In this document: positions 8,223 to 17,523 of the stretch, in pieces
How positions within the stretch are numbered: position 1 is the stretch's first letter
Layout: every line of letters starts with the position of its first letter
Assembly (NCBI GenBank): GCA_000531095.1
Contig: HG799465.1
Coordinates: 669,311-733,310 of the forward strand
Reading direction: 5' to 3'
Source of the DNA: Gemmata massiliana
GTDB lineage: Bacteria; Planctomycetota; Planctomycetia; Gemmatales; Gemmataceae
Length of the DNA: 64,000 bases
The notes under the pieces: model-generated
What the model saw: the letters and a program-made list of their open reading frames with translations, nothing else
The model's database searches: none
What the model was told of the DNA's origin: nothing
Translations under genes and position numbers: made by a program

Positions 8223-9033
8223 CAGCAGTAATGCGGTCCCACGAACCGGCCTCCCGAATACCGAAATCGTCGCGTCCACCAAGCCACAGCCCGGAACTGA
8301 CTTGACCCACTCGGCACTGACCGCCCGGAACCTGTCTCACCGCTTCGCGGACGGTCGCGTTGCGCTCGACGGCGTCTCATTCGCCATTGAACCGGGCGAA
8401 TGCGTCGCCCTCGTCGGCCCCAACGGAGCGGGCAAAACCACGCTGTTTCTGCGGCTGTGTGGTGTGCTGCCGGGGAAACCGGGACAGGTTTCGGTGAGCG
8501 GACTCGACCCTGCGGTCCCCGAGCACCGGAAGAAGCTGCCCGAAGTAGTCGGCGTGGTGTTCCAGAACCCGGACGACCAGCTTTTCAGCCCCACGGTCGC
8601 GGAAGACGTCGCGTTCGGTCCGTTGAACATGGGGGCTACGGTCGCAGAAGCCAATGTGCGTGTGAGCGAAGCACTTGCGGCCGTGGGGATGACGGACGCG
8701 GCCGATCGCGTGCCGTTTCAGTTGTCGGGTGGGCAGAAGCGCCGAGCCGCGCTCGCGGGCGTGCTCGCGATGCACCCCTCGGTGCTGCTGCTCGACGAAC
8801 CGAGCATGTTCCTTGATCCACGCGGTCGGCGTGAACTGATTGGCGTTATTCGCGGGCTACCCGGTACGAAACTCATCGCAACACACGATCTCGACTTGGT
8901 GCTGGATTCGTGCTCGCGTGTGCTCGTGCTGGATGGCGGGAAGCTCGCGGCCGATGGCCCCGCCGAGAAACTATTGGCCGACGCTAACCTGATGGAAAGA
9001 CACGGGTTAGAGATTCCGTATCGACTACGGTAG
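8215..9033 (+). CDS. cbiO: ECF/CbiO-type ABC transporter ATPase
   Basis: A 272-residue cytoplasmic ATPase. All nucleotide-binding motifs are present: Walker [10 protein letters not shown] (about residue 68), Q-loop FQNPDDQ, signature LSGGQKRR, Walker B VLLLDEP and the H-loop THDLD. The FQNPDDQLF stretch is characteristic of CbiO/EcfA ATPases. It would form the motor for CbiQ upstream. The ATG at 8215 has no clear ribosome site and sits inside a repeated TGTTAGC motif. The conserved domain begins only near residue 33, so translation may begin downstream, for instance at a TTG near residue 30. Confidence 0.9.
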   Translation: MLASSNAVPRTGLPNTEIVASTKPQPGTDLTHSALTARNLSHRFADGRVALDGVSFAIEPGECVALVGPNGAGKTTLFLRLCGVLPGKPGQVSVSGLDPAVPEHRKKLPEVVGVVFQNPDDQLFSPTVAEDVAFGPLNMGATVAEANVRVSEALAAVGMTDAADRVPFQLSGGQKRRAALAGVLAMHPSVLLLDEPSMFLDPRGRRELIGVIRGLPGTKLIATHDLDLVLDSCSRVLVLDGGKLAADGPAEKLLADANLMERHGLEIPYRLR

Positions 9034-9149
9034 GTCCACGCAGTGCGGGTTCACCGGGAAGGGCCAGATTTCGGGAATTCGGACACTGTTTTTCGCATCA
9101 TATACTGAGCGAAACGTCGGTTACGTCACTTACACCACGATTCATCCTC

Positions 9150-9989
9150 ATGCCTTCCACCTTGCTTGCTGAGCCGCCGCTAAATCCGGTCCACGAGATC
9201 TTTCACGTGGACCGCGTCCTGAAGCCCGAGGAAATCACCCCGCCTCGAAAGCACAAGATCATCGCCGTTCTCCCGGCCTACAACGCGGAAAAGACGCTCG
9301 CCGCCACCATCGCAGACTTCCCCGTGGGGAGCGTGGACGAAATCCTCCTCGTCGACGACGGCAGCAAGGACAACACCGTCGCCATCGCACGCGAGATGGG
9401 CCTGACGGTCATCGTTCACGAGAAGAATACCGGCTACGGCGGCAATCAGAAGACGTGCTACCGCTACTGTTTAGAGCACGGCGCCGACATCGTGGTGATG
9501 ATCCACCCGGACTACCAGTACGATGCGCGGGTGATTCCGCACGCCTGCGGAATGATTGAGTTGGGTATCTGCGACGTGATTCTGGGCAACCGGGTGCGGA
9601 GCCGAGCCGAAGCGCTGAAGTGTGGGATGCCGTGGTGGAAGTACGTGAGCAACCGCGGGTTGACCGCGTTCGAGAACCTGATGCTCGGTCAGAACTTGGG
9701 TGAGTTCCACAGCGGGTTCCGCGTGTACCGCCGGAACGTGCTGGAAACGCTCCCGTTCGAGCGGAACAGCAACGACTTCGTGTTCGACACGGAGTTTCTG
9801 GTGCAAGCGGTCCACTTCGGGTTCCGGTTGGGCGATATCCCGGTTCCCGTGCGGTACTTCGACGAAGCCAGCCAGATCAACTTCCGCCGCAGCACGAAGT
9901 ACGGCATCCAGACTCTGACCACCGTCAACAAATACTGGATGAACAAGCTGAAGCTCTGGAAGAGCCCGTTGTTCAAACCGAAGGGATAA
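9150..9989 (+). CDS. Family 2 glycosyltransferase (dolichol-phosphate mannosyltransferase-like)
   Basis: A 279-residue GT-A enzyme. The nucleotide-sugar fold is visible as [12 protein letters not shown] (about residue 44), [11 protein letters not shown] (about 70) and [14 protein letters not shown], with MIHPDYQYD where the acidic metal-binding motif is expected. After it comes the acceptor region with HSGFRVYRR. There are no membrane helices, so it acts at the cytoplasmic membrane face and probably transfers a sugar to a lipid carrier or glycan. It is a single gene with its own start after a 116-base gap. The substrate cannot be read from sequence. The nearby MBOAT cassette suggests but does not prove a role in surface glycans. 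Confidence 0.85.
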   Translation: MPSTLLAEPPLNPVHEIFHVDRVLKPEEITPPRKHKIIAVLPAYNAEKTLAATIADFPVGSVDEILLVDDGSKDNTVAIAREMGLTVIVHEKNTGYGGNQKTCYRYCLEHGADIVVMIHPDYQYDARVIPHACGMIELGICDVILGNRVRSRAEALKCGMPWWKYVSNRGLTAFENLMLGQNLGEFHSGFRVYRRNVLETLPFERNSNDFVFDTEFLVQAVHFGFRLGDIPVPVRYFDEASQINFRRSTKYGIQTLTTVNKYWMNKLKLWKSPLFKPKG

Positions 9990-10007
9990 CGGGCGCTGGA
10001 AAGCAGT

Positions 10008-10490
10008 TCACACGTGGGCGAGCCACGGCTTCGGGAGCGGTTCGAGGTCCGGTTCAACGAACTTGACCTTCGCTTCTTCGGAGAACAGTTGGGCCGGCGA
10101 GTAGTGGGCCAGGAGAGCCGAGAGGTTGCGGTCGAAGAGGTCGGGGTTGCGCTTGCGGAAGCTGGCGAACTTTTCTCCGGCTTCGGCCCGCATCGAGATG
10201 ACCCGAACGAACGCCGTCGTGATGGTTTCGTGGAAACCGATCGGCTTGGATTCGACAGCGGGTTCCGTGCTCGCATCGTCCGGCCGGGTCGCGCCGCACG
10301 GCCGGGATTCCTGGGCGATGAACGCGGCGTTCAGCTTCTTGATGCCGGTCCGCACCTTGCTCCGGGCGGTGCGGTAGTTGTCGGTCCGCGTCACGTAGAG
10401 CCACGCCATGCGAACGTGGGCCTCGTGCGTCCACTCCTCGCGGGTGATCGTGCGTTTTTCAAACTTGGTCAGGAATTCGCTGTCAGTCAT
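10008..10490 (-). CDS. Uncharacterised protein, tandem paralogue 1
   Basis: The start is placed at the ATG at 10488-10490, behind GGAGGAA, giving 160 residues beginning MTDSEFLTKFE. The in-frame start at 10640 lacks a ribosome site and its extension has no match in the paralogue. Conserved blocks shared with the next gene are WTHEAHVRMAWLY, the HET(I/V)T(T/V)AFV motif, RNPDLFDRNLSALL and YSP followed by EPDLEPL. The several His and acidic residues could make a metal or enzyme site, but I know no assigned function. It is probably an all-helical cytoplasmic protein. Confidence 0.75.
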   Translation of the reverse strand: MTDSEFLTKFEKRTITREEWTHEAHVRMAWLYVTRTDNYRTARSKVRTGIKKLNAAFIAQESRPCGATRPDDASTEPAVESKPIGFHETITTAFVRVISMRAEAGEKFASFRKRNPDLFDRNLSALLAHYSPAQLFSEEAKVKFVEPDLEPLPKPWLAHV

Positions 10491-10655
10491 CGGCGGTTCC
10501 TCCGAACGGGTGGTTGAGTGGACAAGTTTGTTGAGGGAGAGGTTCGCTCCCCCAATCACTCTTTCCCACCCATATACCCCATCAAATCGCGGGCCACCAT
10601 CTCCGTAGCGTAACAAAAGAACAGGTGCGATCGCGACCATCCCGAACGCAAGTTC

Positions 10656-11105
10656 TCACCCCAGCAGTGGTTCCAAATCGGGTTCCAGGAACTGCGTTCG
10701 GGCGGGTAGGGAATAAAGTCGTTCGGGTGAATAGTGCCGCAGAAGTGCCGAAAGGTTGCGGTCGAAGAGATCGGGATTGCGAGCGCGAAACGCGGCGAAG
10801 TCTTCGTTCGCTTTTACCCGCGACGCGATTACGGTCACGAATGCGACGGTAACAGTCTCGTGGTAACCGTCCAGCCCACGTGGATCTTTGGGCTTGGGCG
10901 GCCGATTCGGGTTCTCCAGTCGATCGCGATGGACGAACGTCGCGTTCAACTTCTGGATGCCGCCTCGCACGCGGTCGACCGCACCGGCTTTGGCTTCGAC
11001 CCGCATTAAGTACAGCCACGCCATGCGAACGTGGGCCTCGTGCGTCCAGTCGGTTCGCACGAGGCGGCATTCCTCGAATGCGGTCAGGAATTCGTCGTCG
11101 GTCAC
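10656..11105 (-). CDS. Uncharacterised protein, tandem paralogue 2
   Basis: I place the start at the GTG at 11103-11105. It has GGAGGG nine bases upstream and gives VTDDEFLTAFE, which lines up with MTDSEFLTKFE of the paralogue; an ATG lies further upstream. The product is 149 residues. It shares WTHEAHVRMAWLY, HETVTVAFV, RNPDLFDRNLSALL and EPDLEPL with the gene at 10008-10490, so the pair arose by tandem duplication. Between the conserved blocks the sequences have diverged a good deal, which suggests an old duplication or distinct roles. No function is known to me. Confidence 0.72.
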   Translation of the reverse strand: MTDDEFLTAFEECRLVRTDWTHEAHVRMAWLYLMRVEAKAGAVDRVRGGIQKLNATFVHRDRLENPNRPPKPKDPRGLDGYHETVTVAFVTVIASRVKANEDFAAFRARNPDLFDRNLSALLRHYSPERLYSLPARTQFLEPDLEPLLG

Positions 11106-11163
11106 GGGCTGAACCCTCCACGGGGAATTGTGGAGGGACATCGTGCTCATCGGAGTGGTTCGC

Positions 11164-12237
11164 CTACGTGATCTCCACGCCCACAGTGCCGTCCCGCACG
11201 TCGCCAATCTTCCATGCGGAGATGCCGTCCGTTGCCAGTTGCTTCACGATGCCGTCGACCGCGCTCGGGTCCGCGATGACAACGAAGCCGATGCCCATGT
11301 TGAACACGCGGAACATCTCGGCGTCGGCGACGTTGCCGCACTTCTGGAGCCACGTGAACACGGGCGCTGCGGGCCACGAGTTGCGGTTCACGTGGACGCG
11401 CTTGTCCGGCGGAAGAATGCGGCCGACGTTGTCCGGCAAGCCGCCGCCCGTAATGTTCGCCAGGCCATGAATCGCGTTCGCGTGTGCTTCGAGTAACCGA
11501 CGAACCGGCTTCACGTAAAGTCGCGTGGGAGTGAGCAGTTCCTCGCCCACAGTTTTGCCCAACTCCGGCACGTGATCGGTCACTTTCAGGCCGGCGGCCT
11601 CGAACACGACCTTACGCACGAGACTGTAACCGTTTGAGTGGACGCCACTTGATGCGAGGCCGATCACCGCGTCACCGGCGCGGATGGCTTGACCGTCAAT
11701 GACCTTGTCGCGTTCGACCACACCCGCGGCGAATCCCGCGAGGTCGAAGTCACCCGGCTGATAAAAGTCCGGCAGAATCGCGGTTTCACCACCCACGAGG
11801 GCGCACCCGGATTCGAGGCACCCGTCCGCGATTCCCTTAACGAGCTGCGAAGTGAGGTCGGGATCGTCCTTCGGCATCGCCAAATAGTCAAGGAACGTGA
11901 GCGGCTCGCCCCCCGTGCAGATGAGGTCGTTCACCGACATCGCGACCAAATCGATGCCCACGGTGTCGAATTTCCCCGCCATGCACGCGATCTTGAGCTT
12001 GCTGCCGACACCGTCGGTACACGTAATCAGCACCGGATTCGTGTACTTGCCCGCGAGCGAGAGATCGAAGAGGCTCGCGAACCCGCCCACGCCCTTTCCA
12101 CCCTTGCGCGCCGGGAACGGCGGTTGGATCACACCCGGGCGCTGGGCGCGCTTGATGTGCGCCTGAATGCCGGAAATGGTCTGCTCGTACTTATCGAGAT
12201 CTAAACCGGCCTTCTTGTAGTCCCACTGCTCGGACAT
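11164..12237 (-). CDS. purM: Phosphoribosylformylglycinamidine cyclo-ligase (AIR synthetase)
   Basis: PurM converts formylglycinamidine ribonucleotide to aminoimidazole ribonucleotide with ATP, the fifth step of purine synthesis in the cytoplasm. The start MSEQWDYKKAG at 12237 has AAGGGG upstream and matches the usual N-terminus; the longer frame to 12312 is not needed. Family marks are TDGVGSKLKIA (about residue 68), the SVNDLICTGGEPLTFLDY loop, GGETAILPDFY, SSGVHSNGYSLVR and ANITGGGLPDNVGRIL. The length of 357 residues is normal. No other pur genes lie in the window. Confidence 0.97.
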   Translation of the reverse strand: MSEQWDYKKAGLDLDKYEQTISGIQAHIKRAQRPGVIQPPFPARKGGKGVGGFASLFDLSLAGKYTNPVLITCTDGVGSKLKIACMAGKFDTVGIDLVAMSVNDLICTGGEPLTFLDYLAMPKDDPDLTSQLVKGIADGCLESGCALVGGETAILPDFYQPGDFDLAGFAAGVVERDKVIDGQAIRAGDAVIGLASSGVHSNGYSLVRKVVFEAAGLKVTDHVPELGKTVGEELLTPTRLYVKPVRRLLEAHANAIHGLANITGGGLPDNVGRILPPDKRVHVNRNSWPAAPVFTWLQKCGNVADAEMFRVFNMGIGFVVIADPSAVDGIVKQLATDGISAWKIGDVRDGTVGVEIT

Positions 12238-12475
12238 CGAAAACCCCTTCGCGCTCGTTTCGTTCGCCGCGGTCTGTCGGGCGAAACGGAAGCCGATGGC
12301 TGTGTACCGCAATTAATCCCGTTCCCCTGTATGTCTTAGGGAAGGAACCACGGCGCGGGTCTTTCCCCAAGACCCGGCATTGACCCACTTCTCATAATCC
12401 CGCTATAGTCCCCGCCCGCGGCGGGTCTCAGCGAGTTCCCCGTCCGCGCCAATGCGCAACCAAGGACGGTTGGTA

Positions 12476-14014
12476 ATGTCTCTGCTCGCATCGACTTCTC
12501 ACACAACTGCAACTGCGGAACCGGTGTACCAATCCGGGTTCGCGTACTTCCGTTGGCTCCACGACCTGCTGCCGGCCCCGTTCTTCCACACGCAGGCATT
12601 TCTCGCGTTCTTCGCGCTCGTGTTGCTCGTGTACTGGAGCATTCCGCGGCGCTTCGCGATGACGCGGATCTGGTTGCTCGTGGTCGCGAGCTTCCACTTT
12701 TACGCCGCGTGGAGCTACGAACTGGCGTTCCTGGTCACCGGGACGACGTTCGCGGACTACCTGTTCGGCCGAATGATGGGTTCGTCCGACCGACCACGGT
12801 TCCGCAAGCTGATTCTGTACACCAGCGTCGGCATGAACCTCGGGATTCTCTGCTACTTCAAGTACCGTGGGTTCTTCCTGAACGAACTGTTCGATGGGAT
12901 GCGGAAACTCGGCATGGAGCCGGGCTACGAGAACTTGAACCCGGCTGCGATCTTCATCCCGTTCGGTATCTCGTTTTACACGTTTGAAGCGATCAGCTAT
13001 GCGGTCGACGTGTACAAGCGGAAGATTCAGCCGGAAAAGAGCCTCCCGCGGTTCCTGCTGTTCATCCTGTTCTTCCCGCACCTGGTCGCGGGGCCGATCG
13101 TCCGCGCCGGTGACTTCCTCACGCAGACCCGGCGCCCGAAGCGGTGGAACTGGGTCCGTGTGCAGGTCGGGGTTCAGCTTTTCCTGGTCGGCGCGTTCAA
13201 GAAAATGGCGATCGCGGACCGGATGGCGATGTTCTGCGACCCGGTGTTCAAAGACCCGGAAGCATACAACTCGGTCGCGGTGTGGTTCGCGGTATTGGCT
13301 TACGCGATTCGCATTTACTGCGACTTCTCGGGCTATTCCGACATGGCCGTCGGCGCCGCGCACTTGCTCGGCTACAAGCTCATCAACAACTTCAACATGC
13401 CGTACCTGGCCACCAACGTGTCCGATTTCTGGCGCCGGTGGCACATCTCGCTCTCGTCGTGGTTGCGAGACTACGTGTTCATCCCCCTTGGCGGAAGCCG
13501 CGGGTCACGCTGGCTCAATTACCGCAACCTGCTCATCACGATGACGGTCGGCGGGTTGTGGCACGGCGCGGCCTGGGGGTACCTCCTGTGGGGATTCGCA
13601 CACGGCGCGATGCTCGTAGGCCACAAGCAATTTAAGGACTTCTGCGACGACAAGCCGCGGCTCACCGCGTTCCTGGAAACCGCGTTCGGCACGGGCCTGC
13701 GGATCTTCTTCACGTTCCTGTGCGTGAGCCTGTGTTGGGTCATGTTCCAGCCCGAGTTGAGTAAGGCATTCGCGATCTTCGAGAAACTGTTCCACATCCA
13801 GCGCGGGCTGAAGCTGGACATGAACAACCGCAGCCTGTGGTACACGGTCATCTTCCTGTTCGCGTGCCAGTGGCTCGTGAGGTCCGGCCTGTGGGCGAAG
13901 ATCTACCCGCGTTTGCCGGCCCCGGTGCTGGGCGTGGGCTACGCGATCTGCCTCTGCACCGCGCTCGTGCTGGCGCCGGACAACGGCACCACGTTCATCT
14001 ACTTCCAGTTTTAA
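12476..14014 (+). CDS. MBOAT O-acyltransferase (AlgI-like)
   Basis: A polytopic membrane enzyme of 512 residues. The start at 12476 has AAGGA nine bases upstream. The MBOAT signatures are NVSDFWRRWHISLS, where one histidine lies, and GGLWHGAAWGYLLWG, which carries the catalytic histidine. GPIVRAGDFL precedes them, as in AlgI. AlgI-type proteins move acyl groups, usually acetyl, across the membrane to a partner that puts them on an exopolysaccharide. Five SGNH-like membrane-anchored proteins follow on the same strand and are the likely partners. The actual polymer is unknown. Confidence 0.93.
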   Translation: MSLLASTSHTTATAEPVYQSGFAYFRWLHDLLPAPFFHTQAFLAFFALVLLVYWSIPRRFAMTRIWLLVVASFHFYAAWSYELAFLVTGTTFADYLFGRMMGSSDRPRFRKLILYTSVGMNLGILCYFKYRGFFLNELFDGMRKLGMEPGYENLNPAAIFIPFGISFYTFEAISYAVDVYKRKIQPEKSLPRFLLFILFFPHLVAGPIVRAGDFLTQTRRPKRWNWVRVQVGVQLFLVGAFKKMAIADRMAMFCDPVFKDPEAYNSVAVWFAVLAYAIRIYCDFSGYSDMAVGAAHLLGYKLINNFNMPYLATNVSDFWRRWHISLSSWLRDYVFIPLGGSRGSRWLNYRNLLITMTVGGLWHGAAWGYLLWGFAHGAMLVGHKQFKDFCDDKPRLTAFLETAFGTGLRIFFTFLCVSLCWVMFQPELSKAFAIFEKLFHIQRGLKLDMNNRSLWYTVIFLFACQWLVRSGLWAKIYPRLPAPVLGVGYAICLCTALVLAPDNGTTFIYFQF

Positions 14015-14090
14015 GTTTCGGGTATGACCTCGGTGGCGGCGGGCGGCACGTCTGCTCCACCGAGCGACACTTTGACCCGCGCTGCACCGG

Positions 14091-15239
14091 ATGGCGGCCC
14101 GTGACGTGAAGTTGACCTACCTCACCTTCGATTGGCTCAAACCCCTTCTCGCGAAGCGGTCGCGAACGCCTGTGGCACGCGGGTTCGCGCGCCGCGGAGC
14201 GGTTATCGCGGTTGTGGCCGGGGTGTTGGCGTTTGTCGTGATTCAAGCGGCGCTGTCGGGTGCCTCAGTCGTGACGCACTTGATCGCCGACCCAGTATAC
14301 GGGGACAAAGAGCGCCGGCTCAAGCGCCTCGAACGTGCGGCACCGGTCGGCGCGCCGCGTGTGATCCTGCTCGGTACCTCGCGCACCGGTTACGGGTTCG
14401 TTGCGGGGCGCGTGCAAGCCGCAGCGACGGAAGCCGGTTCGCCGGCCGTGGTGTTCAACTTTGGCGTTCCTGGCGCGGGACCAATCACACACCTGATCTA
14501 TCTGAAGCGCCTGCTGGCCGACGGCCACCGCCCGGACCTGCTCATTCTGGAAGTGCTCCCGCCGCTACTCGTGGAGCTGCCCGACGGTCCGTTTGAAGCG
14601 CGGATGCTCAAAGGCGATCTCCTCACGCGCGGGGAAATCAAAGCTGTAGACCGGTACGCGATGCCGACCGAGCGCCTGCGCCGGCAGTGGAGCGACGCGG
14701 CCCTCTCGCCTCTTTACGAGCACCGTTTCAAGCTAGTTGGTCGAATCTTCCCCAGTGCGCTGCCGTGGCAGCTCCGGTACGATTGGGGCCGCACCCCGGA
14801 CCCGAACGGCTGGAACGCTTCCGATGTCGAAACGGTTGGTGACGAGCAGCGCCAAAAGGGAATCGCGGGGGCGACGACCGAGTATCGCGATCTCTTTAAG
14901 CACGAACTCCCCGCAGGCCCATCCGTCACCGCGCTGCGCGACTTGCTGACGCTGTGCCGCAACGAACACATTCCCGTCGCGCTCGTGGTCCTTCCTGAAG
15001 CTACCACGTTCCGCGCACTTTATCCCGCATCAGTGGAATCGAAACTGGTGCGATTCTTTGCCGAACTGACGGCCGAATTCGGGTGCTCGTTCACCGATGC
15101 AAGAACCTGGATCACCGACGACGTGTTCCTCGATAATCACCACCTGCTGCGCACCGGGGCTACTACCTTCACTGACCGGCTCGCAGGGGACGTGATCCTC
15201 CCCTTCCTTCGCACGCGAAATTCGCGGGAGGGGCGCTAA
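14091..15239 (+). CDS. SGNH-like membrane-anchored protein 1 of 5 (acylation partner)
   Basis: A 382-residue protein with one N-terminal membrane helix (about residues 36-57) and an outside domain. SGNH-type marks are ILLGTSRTGYG (block I, catalytic serine) and the last block LDNHHLLRTGA with the Asp/His pair. The stretch PEATTFRALY lies between. These resemble AlgJ/AlgX-type O-acetyltransferases that accept acyl groups from an MBOAT partner. It lies 76 bases after the MBOAT gene. Its TAA overlaps the next ATG by one base. The reaction is inferred from context. Confidence 0.75.
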   Translation: MAARDVKLTYLTFDWLKPLLAKRSRTPVARGFARRGAVIAVVAGVLAFVVIQAALSGASVVTHLIADPVYGDKERRLKRLERAAPVGAPRVILLGTSRTGYGFVAGRVQAAATEAGSPAVVFNFGVPGAGPITHLIYLKRLLADGHRPDLLILEVLPPLLVELPDGPFEARMLKGDLLTRGEIKAVDRYAMPTERLRRQWSDAALSPLYEHRFKLVGRIFPSALPWQLRYDWGRTPDPNGWNASDVETVGDEQRQKGIAGATTEYRDLFKHELPAGPSVTALRDLLTLCRNEHIPVALVVLPEATTFRALYPASVESKLVRFFAELTAEFGCSFTDARTWITDDVFLDNHHLLRTGATTFTDRLAGDVILPFLRTRNSREGR

Positions 15240-16384
15240 TGGCGGTCGCCGCGCCCGCGATCCGGTTCCCGCGCCTGACGCAAATGGGTGCGGAACCATC
15301 ACGCCGTCTGTGCTTCGCCCACAGGCGGAAAGCACGCGGCGCAGCCCTCGCGGTCACATTTGGTTTCGCGGTCGCGTTGACGATTCAACTTGCAACCGGG
15401 TGGATCGCACGCACCGATCGCGTGCCGCTCAGCGATCCGCAATACAGCGATAAGCTCGCCCTGCTTCGCACGCATTCGGGCTTCGCGGGCGAGAACAACG
15501 GTCAGACGACGCTCCTGTTTCTCGGTAGCTCGCGCACGTTCGACGCGATCGATGCCGGAGCCCTCGGCTCGACCTTATCGCGCGATCTCGGCGCGCCCGT
15601 TGAGGCATTCAATTTTGCACACGCCGGCGCCGGACCGGTGACCACCGCGGTGTATTTGCGCCGGTTGCTGAAAGCGGGCGTGAAGCCGAGTGCGGTGGTA
15701 ATCGAAGTTCACCCGGCGTTCCTTGCGGCACAAACGTCACCGCCCCCGGAAGCGCGATGGCTTCACCCCGTCCGCCTGCGCCCGGACGAACTCGCGCTCG
15801 TGAGTGAACTCGGGCTTCCGATACCCACGCCCGCGACTCACGGCCCGCGCGGGTGGATCACACCGTGGCACGAGTACCGCGTTCAGTTACTCGATCGTTA
15901 TGCGCCCGTGTTTTCAGCGTTGCAGTTCCGTCTTGCGGAGCACGCGACCGATCCGCACGGTTTTGTGCGCGCTCCCGAAGTACCCGAGGCTCAGCGCGCC
16001 CGTTTACGCGAACTGACACGCAGACAGTATTCCGATTGCTGGGCCGACTACCACCCGGGCGGTAGCGGGGTGAAGGGTTTGCGCGACGCACTCGAAATCT
16101 GCCGCACCGCGGGCATTCGTGCGGCTCTGCTTATCACGCCCGAATCGACCGAGTTCCGCAGTTGGTTCCCAGAACCGGGGCGCTCGCAAATCGTGCCGCT
16201 TGTGTCCGAACTCGCGGGGGAGTTCCGCGTACCGTTCTTCGATGCTCGCACGTGGATCGCGGACGGGTTCCTCGGGGACGGCCATCACCTGAGTGGCCCC
16301 GGGGCGGACGTATTCACCGAGCGCCTCGGGCGCGAAAAGCTCGGTCCGTGGCTCCGAGAGTTCTGTCACGGAGGCGAGTCGTGA
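15239..16384 (+). CDS. SGNH-like membrane-anchored protein 2 of 5
   Basis: A 381-residue paralogue of the gene before it, starting with a one-base overlap (TAATG), so translation is coupled. One membrane helix lies at about residues 36-57. The motifs are LLFLGSSRTFDA, NFAHAGAGPVTT, PESTEFRSWF and GDGHHLSGPGA. All presumed catalytic positions are kept. The region between residues 150 and 280 is where the five copies differ most, which may set acceptor choice. It ends by overlapping the next gene through GTGA. Confidence 0.75.
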   Translation: MAVAAPAIRFPRLTQMGAEPSRRLCFAHRRKARGAALAVTFGFAVALTIQLATGWIARTDRVPLSDPQYSDKLALLRTHSGFAGENNGQTTLLFLGSSRTFDAIDAGALGSTLSRDLGAPVEAFNFAHAGAGPVTTAVYLRRLLKAGVKPSAVVIEVHPAFLAAQTSPPPEARWLHPVRLRPDELALVSELGLPIPTPATHGPRGWITPWHEYRVQLLDRYAPVFSALQFRLAEHATDPHGFVRAPEVPEAQRARLRELTRRQYSDCWADYHPGGSGVKGLRDALEICRTAGIRAALLITPESTEFRSWFPEPGRSQIVPLVSELAGEFRVPFFDARTWIADGFLGDGHHLSGPGADVFTERLGREKLGPWLREFCHGGES

Positions 16385-17523
16385 ACGCGACCTGCGCTCC
16401 GAATACGTCGCGAACGCGCCCCGGGACGCAACTCCGTGTCGTCGGGCTGTTCCGGACCCCCGATCGCGTCACGCGCCGAAGCCCGCGCCGCCCGTGGACC
16501 GCGTTAGGGTGGTTCGTCGCAGTCGCGCTGCTTTTGCACGTAGCGGCACTCGTGGCGCTCGACGCCTCTTGGCCGAACTTGCGCGATCCGGAATACGGGA
16601 AACGTGTTTCGCGTCTGCGCGAGCGCGTTGCCGAGAACCCGGGCCGCCCGCTCGCACTGGTATTCGGCTCGTCGCGAACGTGTATGGGTGTGAAACCGGA
16701 TTCGTGGGAGGACGCGCGACCCGGAACACCACATGACCCGCTCCTGTTCAACTTCGGAACGGTCGGAGCGGGACCGATTCAACAACTGATCGCGCTCCGG
16801 CGCGCGTATGCGGACGGGTTTCGCCCCGTGGTTGTCTTACTCGAATACTGGCCGCCGGTGCTCCGCCAGGATGGGTCGTTCGCGGAGCAGCACCGCGTCG
16901 GTCAGCGGTTGCGCTTCGATGATGTGCCGGTTGTTCGCGATTACTTCCGCGATCCCACTCGGACCGAGCGCTCGATGATTATCGCGCGTGCGAATCCGAT
17001 CTTCGCGAACCGGGAACGGTGGCTGGCGCTGGCGTCGCCCAAGTACCTCGCGATGAACCAACACGCCAACGTCCCCTGGAGGGAACTGGACCGTTGGGGG
17101 TGGTTGCCCGGAATGGACGTGCGCCCCGATGATGTGGAAACCCGGCGCCTGTTCCTCGATCACTACCGCCCAGACTACCGGCGCCAGTTCGCCGGGCACG
17201 CGATTCACCCGGACTCGGATCGCGCGCTGCGCGAGGCTGTTTCATTCGCTCGCGCGCAAGGAGCACGAGTTGGCTTCTTCTATCTTCCAGAATCGTCCGA
17301 GTTCCAGAGTTGGTATCCGCCGGCCGTAGAACGTGCCGCACGCGAGCACCTCACGAAACTTGTGGACGAATTTAGGGTTCCCGTGATTAATGCGCGGAAC
17401 TGGATGACAGAAGACCAGCTCGCGGACGGTCACCACCTGTCGCGCACCGGCGCGGGAGCGTTCGCCGCGCGGTTCGGCCGTGCCGTTAGTGCCGCGTTCC
17501 CCGCGCCCGGAGAGTCCCCGTGA
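16381..17523 (+). CDS. SGNH-like membrane-anchored protein 3 of 5
   Basis: I set the start at the GTG at 16381, which overlaps the previous stop by four bases (GTGA). It gives 380 residues, matching the other copies; a longer frame from 16162 would lie inside the previous gene. A membrane helix covers about residues 41-60. The motifs are ALVFGSSRTCMG, NFGTVGAGPIQ, PESSEFQSWY and ADGHHLSRTGAGAFA. The segment RDPEYGKRVSRLRE just after the helix is shared with copies 4 and 5, which group together more closely with it. Confidence 0.75.
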   Translation: MNATCAPNTSRTRPGTQLRVVGLFRTPDRVTRRSPRRPWTALGWFVAVALLLHVAALVALDASWPNLRDPEYGKRVSRLRERVAENPGRPLALVFGSSRTCMGVKPDSWEDARPGTPHDPLLFNFGTVGAGPIQQLIALRRAYADGFRPVVVLLEYWPPVLRQDGSFAEQHRVGQRLRFDDVPVVRDYFRDPTRTERSMIIARANPIFANRERWLALASPKYLAMNQHANVPWRELDRWGWLPGMDVRPDDVETRRLFLDHYRPDYRRQFAGHAIHPDSDRALREAVSFARAQGARVGFFYLPESSEFQSWYPPAVERAAREHLTKLVDEFRVPVINARNWMTEDQLADGHHLSRTGAGAFAARFGRAVSAAFPAPGESP

